From NCBI GenBank assembly GCA_023265785.1, contig JAHFSL010000014.1:1-15926 (forward strand): DNA of 15,926 bases, written 5' to 3'. The translations under genes and the position numbers were made by a program. Of the stretch, positions 7,627-13,559 are shown piece after piece (the stretch's first letter is position 1; every line of letters starts with the position of its first letter). The notes below the pieces were generated by a model that searched no databases, was not told where the DNA came from, and worked only from the letters and a program-made list of their open reading frames with translations. The stretch comes from Candidatus Coatesiibacteriota bacterium. Its GTDB lineage: Bacteria; Oederibacteriota; CAKKQC01.

Positions 7627-9005
7627 ACCCGGCGCTCGATCCCGTCGCCGTCTTCCTGCTGGCGGTCGCGGGCATCCTGCTGACGGGGGCCCTGGGCGAG
7701 GTGGTCTTTCGGAGCACCGGCATTCCGGACCTGCTCTGGCTGCTCGGGGCGGGCTGGGTGCTGGGGCCGGGATTGGGGCTGGTGTCCGCGGACGGGTTGG
7801 CTCCCGCCGCCCCGTACTTCGCCGCGCTCGCCCTGGCCGTGGTCGGGTTCGAGAGCGCCAGTCGGGTGCGGGTGGCCGATGCGGTGGGCCCGTCCCGCCG
7901 TGCGGTCGGGCTGGCCGCGGCGGGGTTCCTGGCCTCCGGGCTCGCGGTTGCCGCGGGCACCATGCTCGTGGCGTCGGCAGGCTGGCTTCCGGGCTGGTCG
8001 TGGCGGCACGCGGCGCTGGCCGGGACGGTGTTGGGCGCGGCGAGCGCCACGGTGTCCCTGCCCGCCCTGACGCGTGCAAAACTCGATGTGCGCTCCGCGG
8101 GCTGGTTCAATCTGGAGTCCGCGCTGGCGGAGACCGTCGCCATCCTGCTCGGCGGCGCGGTCCTGTATGGGATGGAGGGCGAGAGCGGGAGCCCGGGCAT
8201 CCCGCTCTTCACCGGCCTCGCGCTCGGGTTGGTGGCGGGGTTCCTCTGGCTCCTGTTTCTCAAGACCCTCCGGGCCGTGAACCACGCGTACTCCATCACG
8301 CTGGGCGTGCTCCTCGTGCTCTCGGCGCTCGCCGCGCGGATCGGGGGAAGCGCCGCGGCCGCGGCCATCGGCGCCGGGCTGGTCCTGGGCAACGCCCCCG
8401 GGATCAGCCGGGCGCTCAAGTTGTCCGATACGCTTGAACTCGGCGAGGATGTGCGCGGGTACCACAGCCAACTGGCCTTCCTGATCAAGGCGCTCTTTTT
8501 CGTCTTCCTGGGCGTGCATCTGGCGGGCCCGTGGCCCGCGCTGGTCACCGGCCTCCTGCTCGGCGTTCTCGCGGCGGGAGTCCGGTGGCCCGCAACCGGG
8601 ATGGTGCTCTCCGCCTCGGCGGCGGGGGAGCCGGCCCGCCGCCTTCTCGCCGCCGCCGGGGCCCGTGGACCCGTGACGGCGGTGCTGGCGATCCTGGCCG
8701 CGCACCGCGGAATCAACGGGCTGGAGGCTCTGCCCACCATCGCCGCCGCCGCGCTGTTGAGCGCCGCGCTCGCCACGGCCGTTGGTGTCGCGCTGGCCCG
8801 AACCGCGCCCCGCGCCGCCGCGGGGTCATGGGCCAGTCCGGCCCCCGCTCCCTCCTGGTCCTCGTCCCCTGCCGCGGTTCCGGCACCGCCCCCGCCGGTG
8901 GCCCCGGCCACCGACCCCTTCTCCTCCGGCGCCCTCCCCGCCGACTTCCTCGCCCCCACCCCGGCCGATGCCGAGATCACCCCCGGCTCCGGTTTCCGGT
9001 GGTAA
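7623..9005 (+). CDS. Cation:proton antiporter (CPA-type), probable CTG start
   Basis: About 460 aa with roughly a dozen hydrophobic segments, typical of CPA1/CPA2 antiporters that exchange Na+ or K+ for H+ across the inner membrane. Recognisable parts are FRSTGIPDLLWLLGAGWVLG near the N-terminus, the core motif NLESALAETVAILL (about residues 163-176), FFVFLGVHLAG, and ARGPVTAVLAIL. No ATG, GTG or TTG lies upstream of GTG 7701, but starting there would cut into the first membrane helix (AVFLLAVAGILLTGAL). CTG 7623 restores that helix and overlaps the preceding TGA as CTGA, copying the 4-base overlaps at 2729 and 4824. A Pro/Ser/Ala-rich tail of ~60 residues follows the last helix. No TrkA regulatory domain is seen. 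The usual transport Asp appears as Glu in LESALAE. Ion specificity is unknown. Confidence 0.8.
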   Translation: MNPALDPVAVFLLAVAGILLTGALGEVVFRSTGIPDLLWLLGAGWVLGPGLGLVSADGLAPAAPYFAALALAVVGFESASRVRVADAVGPSRRAVGLAAAGFLASGLAVAAGTMLVASAGWLPGWSWRHAALAGTVLGAASATVSLPALTRAKLDVRSAGWFNLESALAETVAILLGGAVLYGMEGESGSPGIPLFTGLALGLVAGFLWLLFLKTLRAVNHAYSITLGVLLVLSALAARIGGSAAAAAIGAGLVLGNAPGISRALKLSDTLELGEDVRGYHSQLAFLIKALFFVFLGVHLAGPWPALVTGLLLGVLAAGVRWPATGMVLSASAAGEPARRLLAAAGARGPVTAVLAILAAHRGINGLEALPTIAAAALLSAALATAVGVALARTAPRAAAGSWASPAPAPSWSSSPAAVPAPPPPVAPATDPFSSGALPADFLAPTPADAEITPGSGFRW

Positions 9006-9043
9006 AGGCAGTCATCGCAAGAAAACCGGGGGATGCAGGCGAC

Positions 9044-9049
9044 TATAAT
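9044..9049 (+). promoter_or_regulatory. Promoter -10 box TATAAT placed for leaderless transcription
   Basis: A perfect TATAAT ends six bases before the ATG at 9056, in a locally AT-richer patch of a ~70% GC window. RNA polymerase normally starts about 6-8 bases past the -10, which puts the first transcribed base at or beside the A of the ATG. No Shine-Dalgarno motif precedes that ATG, consistent with a leaderless mRNA. No convincing TTGACA lies 16-18 bases upstream (GAAAAC is what is there). Confidence 0.45.
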
Positions 9050-9055
9050 GAATCC

Positions 9056-9256
9056 ATGAAGAGAGCCATGCTCCCCGTGCGCAAGATCCGCCTCCAGGAA
9101 GAGGGGACGGATGATCGCGTGCTGGAACTCCCGCCGGAAGAGCGGCTGGCCCTGATGTGGCCGCTCACCCGGCAGGTCTGGATGCTGGCAGGAAAATTGG
9201 ATGTGGGCGCCCGACTTCAAAGACATACTGTCCGCGCTTTCCACCGAGCGCGCTGA
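9056..9256 (+). CDS. Small basic protein, putative partner/antitoxin of the adjacent nucleotidyltransferase
   Basis: 66 aa, starting MKRAMLPVRKIRLQEEGTD and ending RLQRHTVRAFHRAR. It resembles small proteins I recall being encoded just upstream of DUF6036/AbiEii-like MNT nucleotidyltransferases: an N-terminal RKIRLQ-type strand, a middle LPPEERLALMWPLTRQVW helix (the 'tPeeRl..l..lr' pattern), and a basic RLQR..R tail. The frame is open far upstream, but only the ATG at 9056 gives this family-like N-terminus and fits the TATAAT box. The 3' end overlaps the nucleotidyltransferase gene by 56 bases in another frame, implying tight co-expression. An antitoxin or regulatory-subunit role is inferred from this arrangement; no catalytic motif is seen. 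Confidence 0.65.
   Translation: MKRAMLPVRKIRLQEEGTDDRVLELPPEERLALMWPLTRQVWMLAGKLDVGARLQRHTVRAFHRAR
9190..9193 (+). promoter_or_regulatory. Shine-Dalgarno AGGA for the nucleotidyltransferase
   Basis: AGGA lies seven bases upstream of ATG 9201, inside the 3' end of the small partner gene. It is one of the few clear ribosome-binding sites in the window and supports ATG 9201 as the real start. Many other starts here appear to rely on 4-base stop/start overlaps instead. Confidence 0.5.
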
Positions 9257-9665
9257 CTATCTGCTCGTCGGGGCCTATGCCCTGGCGTTGCATGGATTGC
9301 CCCGGGCCACGGGAGACCTCGACATCTGGGTGCGGGCCACGCCGGAGAACGCTGACCGGGTCCTGGCCGCCCTGCGCCGGTTCGGCGCCCCCATGGAGCA
9401 TTTTGACCGCGACAACCTGTCAAGACCCGGGTGGGTGTTTCAGATGGGCGTGGTTCCCCTTCGGATTGACATCATCACCGAGGTCAGTGGCGTCACCTTC
9501 GACGAAGCCTGGGCGGGCCGGGTCACGGTGGAGTCGGAGGGCGTCAGCGTACCCGTGGCGGATCGCTCCACGCTGATTCGCAACAAGAAAGCCTCCGGCC
9601 GGCCCAAGGACCTTCTGGATGTGGCCGAGTTGGAAAAGCTCACCCGGCACCCCCGCAAGGCGTAG
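9201..9665 (+). CDS. MNT-fold nucleotidyltransferase (DUF6036/AbiEii-like), putative toxin of a TA-like pair
   Basis: 154 aa. The N-terminal half is a minimal nucleotidyltransferase core: YLLVGAYALALHG (residues ~20-32), then PRATGDLDIWV with the metal-binding Asp pair D39 and D41, and a third acidic residue in PLRIDII (D90). The C-terminus carries the LIRNKKASGRPKDLLDVAEL motif shared by DUF6036 and AbiEii-type enzymes. Such enzymes transfer NMP to protein or RNA; several relatives are toxins acting on tRNA or regulators in two-gene systems. Here the only partner is the overlapping 66-aa protein upstream, and no HEPN gene is present. The fold is well supported; toxin activity and substrate are not shown by the sequence. 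Stop TAG. Confidence 0.82.
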   Translation: MWAPDFKDILSALSTERADYLLVGAYALALHGLPRATGDLDIWVRATPENADRVLAALRRFGAPMEHFDRDNLSRPGWVFQMGVVPLRIDIITEVSGVTFDEAWAGRVTVESEGVSVPVADRSTLIRNKKASGRPKDLLDVAELEKLTRHPRKA

Positions 9666-9694
9666 CCTTCGGCCCGGCCCCGTCGCTTTGGCGG

Positions 9695-9700
9695 TAGGAT
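9695..9700 (+). promoter_or_regulatory. Possible -10 box TAGGAT upstream of the metallo-hydrolase gene
   Basis: TAGGAT (TANNNT form) ends seven bases before the in-frame ATG at 9708, the same geometry as the TATAAT/ATG pair at 9044. A GGAGG at 9701-9705 overlaps this region. It is too close to ATG 9708 but sits 11 bases from ATG 9717, so a conventional start there is equally possible. Confidence 0.25.
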
Positions 9701-10490
9701 GGAGGCTATGAAATCAATGGGACGCACCCGCAAGAAGATCGTGTTCTGGACGGCCGTCGTGGTCGTCATCCTCTTTGGCACCGTCGGGTACCTGACCATG
9801 GGAGGCCAGCAGGCCCTGCCCGCACGGCAGGAGATTCTGCCCGGGGTGGTCCAGGTCAAGGACGGGTTTGTGGGCATCGGAATCATCGAGGCCGGCCACG
9901 GCCGGGTTGTCCTGATTGACGCGGGCAACGATGCCGCAGGCAAGGTGATCCTGGGTGAGATGGCGAAGCGCGGGCTCAAGGTCGGGGACGTGTCCGCCAT
10001 CTTCCTCACCCACGGACATCCCGACCACCGGCGAGGCGTTGCCCTCTTCCCGCGGTCCGCCGTCTACATCCTGGCGGCCGATGCCGACCTGGCGGTGGGC
10101 AAGGCCAGCCCGAAGGGCCCCCTGCCGCGGCTCCTCCCCAACGGGGACGACCATGTGCGGATCACGCGGCCCTTGCACGATGGGGAGACCGTCAAGGTCG
10201 GTGCGGTCGCGGTCCGGGTATTCGAACTGCCGGGCCACACCGCCGGGAGTGCCGCCTACCTCGCCGGCGGCGCGCTGTTCCTGGGCGACGCCGCAATGAT
10301 CAGCCCGGCGGGAAAACTGCTCGGCCCCAAATGGATCTTTTCCGACGATGCCGAGCAGGGCCGCCGGTCCCTGGCGATCCTCGCCCACCGGCTCCTGGGG
10401 GACCCGTCCGTGAAGGCGATCGTCACCTCCCATGCCGGCGCGCTGGTGTCCGGGTTGGTGCCGCTGGAGGATTTCGCGGCGGGCCGGTAG
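9699..10490 (+). CDS. Membrane-anchored metallo-beta-lactamase-fold hydrolase
   Basis: 263 aa if started at ATG 9699; in-frame ATGs at 9708 and 9717 are alternatives and I cannot decide between them. A basic stretch (GRTRKK) precedes one hydrophobic helix (residues ~14-33, IVFWTAVVVVILFGTVGYL), giving an N-in membrane anchor with the enzyme outside. The MBL core is complete: THGHPDH at ~104-110 (HxHxDH), the GHTAGS histidine, the LFLGDA aspartate, and a final histidine in TSHAG. The usual glycine after DHxG is replaced (DHRRG). This fold covers hydrolases of thioesters, lactones, phosphodiesters and more; the substrate cannot be named. It ends in TAG five bases before the end of the opposing gene, so the two are convergent with no visible terminator hairpin. 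Confidence 0.85.
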   Translation: MEAMKSMGRTRKKIVFWTAVVVVILFGTVGYLTMGGQQALPARQEILPGVVQVKDGFVGIGIIEAGHGRVVLIDAGNDAAGKVILGEMAKRGLKVGDVSAIFLTHGHPDHRRGVALFPRSAVYILAADADLAVGKASPKGPLPRLLPNGDDHVRITRPLHDGETVKVGAVAVRVFELPGHTAGSAAYLAGGALFLGDAAMISPAGKLLGPKWIFSDDAEQGRRSLAILAHRLLGDPSVKAIVTSHAGALVSGLVPLEDFAAGR

Positions 10491-10495
10491 GCCGG

Positions 10496-11248
10496 TCAGA
10501 TCGCGGCGAGGAGGGCCTTCCAGCCCTTGAGATCGTTGACCGGAATCCAGGTCCCGGCGGGAATCATGGCGAGGCCCAGCCTGCGGCGGACGGCCAGTCC
10601 GGGCAGGATCACGCTTTCAAAATCAGATCTGCGGGTGAGCGGAATACGTCGCCGGAAGTCGGCGGCGGCCTCCGCTGAAAACACTGTCACCCCGATGTGG
10701 GTCGGCATGACCACCCGCGGGTACATGACCGCGCCTCGGGCGAACCCGCCCCGGCCGGCTGTGAACGCACTGTAGGGGTAGTCGGTGGCCGGGACGCACA
10801 CCGCGGTGGCGATGGCGCCCCGGCGGGCGAGCGCCCGGTGGCGGTTCCAGATAAGGGCGGGGAACCGGCGGGGAATGTTCACAACCTGGTCGTCGGGATT
10901 ATGGACAATGAACGGGGCGCCCGCGGGAATAGCACCGGACGCCAGGGCCAGCCGGATGGCACCGCCCTTGCCGACCGGCCGGGGAGGATCCATCGCGTAC
11001 CGGATGGTGAGGCCCCGCCGGCGGCCGTCACCCAGCGCCCGGCGAACCGATCCCGCCCGGTGGCCCACCAGCACGGAAAACCGGCGCACGCCCGCGGCGG
11101 CGTACATGTCGAGGGTGCGGCCGATGAGCGTGTGCCGCCCGATCCGCAACGCCGCCTTGTTGACCGTCCGGGCCAGGGAGGCCAGCCGTTCGCCGCGCCC
11201 TCCCGCCGGCAGGACCACCGTGACTCCCGCGAGTCCCGGGAGGGTCAC
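10496..11248 (-). CDS. Sugar-phosphate-type nucleotidyltransferase (NTP_transferase family)
   Basis: 250 aa from the GTG at 11248, which overlaps the upstream TGA as GTGA. An in-frame GTG at 11260 would add four residues. The N-terminus VTVVLPAGGRGERLASLA is the GxGxRL-type nucleotide-binding loop of RfbA/ManC/GlmU-like enzymes, which join NTP and sugar-1-phosphate into NDP-sugar. NKAAL replaces the usual PKPxL. FIVHNPDDQVV (the acidic metal-binding region) and PAGTWIPVNDLKGW near the end are also family-like. No left-handed beta-helix acyltransferase domain is present, so it is not a full GlmU. It is the last gene of the rplY-pth operon. A role in envelope glycan synthesis is likely by family and by the lipoprotein neighbour; the sugar is unknown. 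Confidence 0.75.
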   Translation of the reverse strand: MTLPGLAGVTVVLPAGGRGERLASLARTVNKAALRIGRHTLIGRTLDMYAAAGVRRFSVLVGHRAGSVRRALGDGRRRGLTIRYAMDPPRPVGKGGAIRLALASGAIPAGAPFIVHNPDDQVVNIPRRFPALIWNRHRALARRGAIATAVCVPATDYPYSAFTAGRGGFARGAVMYPRVVMPTHIGVTVFSAEAAADFRRRIPLTRRSDFESVILPGLAVRRRLGLAMIPAGTWIPVNDLKGWKALLAAI

Positions 11249-11979
11249 TCCCCGATCCACTCCGACTGGTCGTCCACATCCTTGGGCGGGACGGGCACCT
11301 TGATCCGCCCGAAGTTGAAGGCCATGAGCGCCACATCCAGCGGGTTGCCGTACCGCGAGGAGCGGGTGACGACCTCCACCATCAATTGCATGGTCTTGAG
11401 GGTCACCGGCAGGTCCCGGAACGCCAGGTAGCCGGTGTGCTCCCCCCGGGAGGGAAGCCGGCCACCCTCGTAGATCGTGGCCCGCAGGGACTTTTCCTTG
11501 ACCTCGAGCCTTCGGACGGCGTCCATTTGGGGCGTCCAGGTGAGCGGCTTGCCCAGCTCCACCGTCACGCGGCCGATCCAGTAGTCAATCAACTGCTGGC
11601 GCGTCAGCGGGTGGTGTTCGGTGGACCGGTTGGTCCGCAGGAGAATCTTGTCGGGCTCGACGAAGGTGTCGTACTCACTCTCGTTATGCACCGTGACCCG
11701 GAAGACGGTGAACCGGGCCGGTGCGTGCGGCGGGCGGCAGATGAACGGGTTGCCGGTCTCCCGGATCACCCCACCGGGCAGGCGGAACATGTCGTCCAGC
11801 TCCGCATCGCGCATGTACCGCACCGAGGCCCGGATGCCGTGCTGGAGGGTCACGAGGGTGTCCCCGTCCTCCAGCCGCTGGTTCTTGTGCGCGACCCAGG
11901 GACGGATGTCCACGATTCGACTGCAGGCGACCAGGAGCGCCACGGTGACCGCGCCGGCCACCGCCCGGGTTCGGGTCAT
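11245..11979 (-). CDS. Predicted lipoprotein of unknown function
   Basis: 244 aa from ATG 11979, chosen because it overlaps the stop of the upstream 55-aa gene (ATGA) and gives a clean lipoprotein signal: MTRTR, a hydrophobic stretch AVAGAVTVALLVAC, with Cys19 as the lipidation site (lipobox LVAC). The frame stays open upstream to 12102, but that part is Arg/Pro-rich shadow sequence. The mature protein looks globular, with mixed strands and helices, e.g. FTVFRVTVHNESEYDTFVEP and LTRQQLIDYWIGRVTVELG. I recognise no family. It probably faces the periplasm from one of the membranes. It is coupled on both sides within the rplY-pth operon. Confidence 0.75.
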   Translation of the reverse strand: MTRTRAVAGAVTVALLVACSRIVDIRPWVAHKNQRLEDGDTLVTLQHGIRASVRYMRDAELDDMFRLPGGVIRETGNPFICRPPHAPARFTVFRVTVHNESEYDTFVEPDKILLRTNRSTEHHPLTRQQLIDYWIGRVTVELGKPLTWTPQMDAVRRLEVKEKSLRATIYEGGRLPSRGEHTGYLAFRDLPVTLKTMQLMVEVVTRSSRYGNPLDVALMAFNFGRIKVPVPPKDVDDQSEWIGE

Positions 11980-12143
11980 TGCGGCGCCCCCAGTCCGGGC
12001 TCGGTCACCCGCAGGGGCGCGAATCCGTACACACGCCAAAGCAGAAGGCCAAGGAACACGGCGAGCAGGGCCAACAGCGCGGCGTGCACACGCCGGGCCC
12101 ACCGTTCGCCGGCGTCCACCGGCCTGACCGCCGCGTCCGTCAT
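11976..12143 (-). CDS. Small single-helix membrane protein (55 aa)
   Basis: I translated this by hand: it starts MTDAAVRPVDAGERWARRV, continues with a hydrophobic helix HAALLALLAVFLGLLLW (residues ~20-36), then RVYGFAPLRVTEPGLGAPQ and a TGA stop. The start ATG (12143) overlaps the pth TGA by four bases, and its own TGA overlaps the lipoprotein ATG (11979) in the same way. Two exact ATGA junctions plus a clear membrane segment make chance unlikely. The N-terminus has several Arg and likely stays inside (R-R-V flanking), placing the C-terminal ~20 residues outside. I know no family for it. It may partner with the lipoprotein encoded next. Confidence 0.65.
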   Translation of the reverse strand: MTDAAVRPVDAGERWARRVHAALLALLAVFLGLLLWRVYGFAPLRVTEPGLGAPQ

Positions 12144-12697
12144 GCCGAGTGCTCTGTCATGGCGCGGTCCAGACCGTGTTGGACGGCCGTGCGCAGGGCC
12201 ACCGCGGCGCGGTCAAGCGCGCCATCCAGCGCCTCGCGTTCCGCGCCTTCGGGGCGCGCGAGCACGAAGTCCACCACCGCGTCACGGCCCATCGGCCGGC
12301 CGATGCCGATCCGCAGGCGCGGAAAGTTTTCGTGGCCCAGCGAGGCGATCACGGATTTGAGGCCGTTGTGGCCGCCCGCCGATCCGCGCGTCCGGAACCG
12401 GATCGTCCCCGGGGCCAGGTCGAGATCATCGGTCACCAGCAGGGGCGTGCCGAATTTCCGGGCCAGCCGGGCGACCGGCGGGCCAGACTCGTTCATGAAG
12501 GCGTCCGGCCGGGCAACGATGGCCCCGGGGACATGGGCGATCCAGGCGCGCTGGAGGAGGGCGCGGCGGAACCGGCCACCGAGCAGGTGGACCAGCCGGG
12601 AGATCGCCTCAGCGCCGGCATTGTGGCGGGTTTCGAGGTACCGGGTCCCGGGATTGCCCAGCCCGACGATGAGGAGATCGGCTCTTGGGCCTCCCAT
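12140..12697 (-). CDS. pth: Peptidyl-tRNA hydrolase
   Basis: 185 aa from ATG 12697, close to the normal ~190. A TTG at 12718 would add seven residues with no better ribosome site. It cleaves the ester bond of peptidyl-tRNAs that drop off ribosomes, recycling tRNA in the cytoplasm. Family signatures are all present: LLIVGLGNPGTRYLETRHNAG with Asn15 and the catalytic His25, FMNESG, TDDLDLAPG (the activating Asp), GSAGGHNGLKS, and FPRLRIGIGRP. It lies 75 bases downstream of rplY, a common bacterial pairing, and its TGA overlaps the next ATG. The C-terminus (LDRAMTEHSA) is ordinary. Confidence 0.95.
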   Translation of the reverse strand: MGGPRADLLIVGLGNPGTRYLETRHNAGAEAISRLVHLLGGRFRRALLQRAWIAHVPGAIVARPDAFMNESGPPVARLARKFGTPLLVTDDLDLAPGTIRFRTRGSAGGHNGLKSVIASLGHENFPRLRIGIGRPMGRDAVVDFVLARPEGAEREALDGALDRAAVALRTAVQHGLDRAMTEHSA

Positions 12698-12772
12698 GCG
12701 ATCAAAGGCTCGACACAATCCGAGCCGTCATCGGCTTACTGCGAGCGGAGCGAGCAGCAACCCTTCATAGGG
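12698..12772 (-). promoter_or_regulatory. Structured rplY-pth intergenic region with overlapping hairpins
   Basis: This 75-base gap holds three small inverted repeats. In + strand letters: aaccct-tcat-agggtt (12759-12774, overlapping the rplY stop), agccg-tcat-cggct (12723-12736) and ggctcg-(8)-cgagcc (12707-12726). The last two share 12723-12726, so they cannot form together. No strong Shine-Dalgarno precedes the pth ATG. This may be an attenuator or an mRNA processing site. The stems are only 5-6 bp and no long U-run follows, so it is weak as a terminator. Confidence 0.3.
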
Positions 12773-13540
12773 TTACTTCTTCTTCTCTTCCTTCGCCTTG
12801 ACTTCCTTCAACTCCGCCTTTTCCTTCTCGCGGCCGCTCTTGCCCTCGTCCTTCTTGAGGCGGCGCTCCTCGCGCTCCTTCTCCCCGATGACCTCGGGCT
12901 GGGCGGGCTCGGCGGAGGCGGCGACGGCGCCCGTGGCCGCGGCGGCCTCGGCGCCCGGCGTCGCGGCCGCGGTCTCCTCCTCATACTTCGTCACGGTGAC
13001 TGAGACCACGGCATCGGTCGCCTTGGTCTGGAGTTCGACCGTCGTGCCGGCAAACGTGAGCTCGCCGGCCGTTAACACGTGCCCGATCTCCAGCCGGGAG
13101 ACATCCGCCACGGCGGCCTCGGGGATATCCGTGGGCAGGCATTTCACGCGAACGTGGCGGAGCATCTGTTGGAGGACGCCGCCGAACTTGACGCCGGCGG
13201 CCACCCCCTCAATCCGCACGGGAATTTCAAGGCTCAGGGGCTTGTCCAGCGCAATCCGCAGGAAATCAATGTGCTCGATGCGCTCATGGACCGGGTGGCG
13301 CTGGATGGCCTTGAGAATCGCGGTTTCCGACTGGGACCCGATCTTGAGGGTGAGGAGCGACAGGCGCTGGCCATGCAGGCGGAGCGCCTTCGCGAACTCC
13401 GCCTCGGCCACGGTCAGCGCGCGCGGTTCACCCCCGGCGCCGTAGAGGATCGCCGGGATCCGGCCGGTTTGGCGGAGCTTCGCGACGGCTTCCTTGCCGG
13501 TGCGTTCGCGGGGCTCAACGGGGAGTTCAGTAGCCTGCAT
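12773..13540 (-). CDS. rplY: Large ribosomal subunit protein L25/Ctc with charged C-terminal tail
   Basis: 255 aa from the ATG at 13540 (MQATELPVEPRERTGKEAVA). The frame is open further upstream to 13672, but that stretch is shadow sequence, and MQATEL matches the family N-terminus. It binds 5S rRNA in the large subunit. Residues ~1-95 are the 5S-binding L25 domain (GRIPAILYGAGGEPRAL, QRHPVHERIEHIDFLRI). Residues ~96-186 are the Ctc/TL5 C-terminal domain (VRIEGVAAGVKFGGVLQQML, CLPTDIPEAAVADVS). The last ~69 residues are an Ala-rich linker then a Lys/Glu-rich tail (EREERRLKKDEGKSGREKEK, ending KAKEEKKK), longer than most. It is first in the operon with pth and divergent from the TPR gene. TAA stop. 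Confidence 0.95.
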   Translation of the reverse strand: MQATELPVEPRERTGKEAVAKLRQTGRIPAILYGAGGEPRALTVAEAEFAKALRLHGQRLSLLTLKIGSQSETAILKAIQRHPVHERIEHIDFLRIALDKPLSLEIPVRIEGVAAGVKFGGVLQQMLRHVRVKCLPTDIPEAAVADVSRLEIGHVLTAGELTFAGTTVELQTKATDAVVSVTVTKYEEETAAATPGAEAAAATGAVAASAEPAQPEVIGEKEREERRLKKDEGKSGREKEKAELKEVKAKEEKKK

Positions 13541-13559
13541 GATATTCTGAAGCGGATCA
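13541..13559. promoter_or_regulatory. 19-base divergent intergenic region, rplY / TPR gene
   Basis: Only 19 bases separate the two start codons, so promoters for at least one direction must lie inside the opposite gene. On the + strand TATTCT (13543-13548) is a plausible -10 box ending 11 bases before ATG 13560. On the - strand TATCAT (about 20-25 bases before the rplY ATG) falls within the first codons of the TPR gene. Neither has a good -35. Confidence 0.25.

Noticed and set aside
6199..8079. 626-aa open frame on the - strand opposite the PorV-like and antiporter genes
   Set aside because: It spans two clearly real + strand genes and reads as Arg/Pro/Gly-rich low-complexity sequence with no recognisable family.
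7508..9244. 578-aa open frame on the - strand opposite the antiporter
   Set aside because: Ala/Ser/Arg-rich shadow; the + strand product has membrane helices and antiporter motifs.
10488..10498. Bidirectional terminator between the convergent metallo-hydrolase and nucleotidyltransferase genes
   Set aside because: Only five bases separate the stop codons and I see no strong stem with a T-run.
12739..12757. ctgcgagcggagcgagcag as a hairpin or mobile repeat
   Set aside because: The arms pair only at the outer four bases, and I find no second copy in the window; it is a short near-repeat of gcgagc only.
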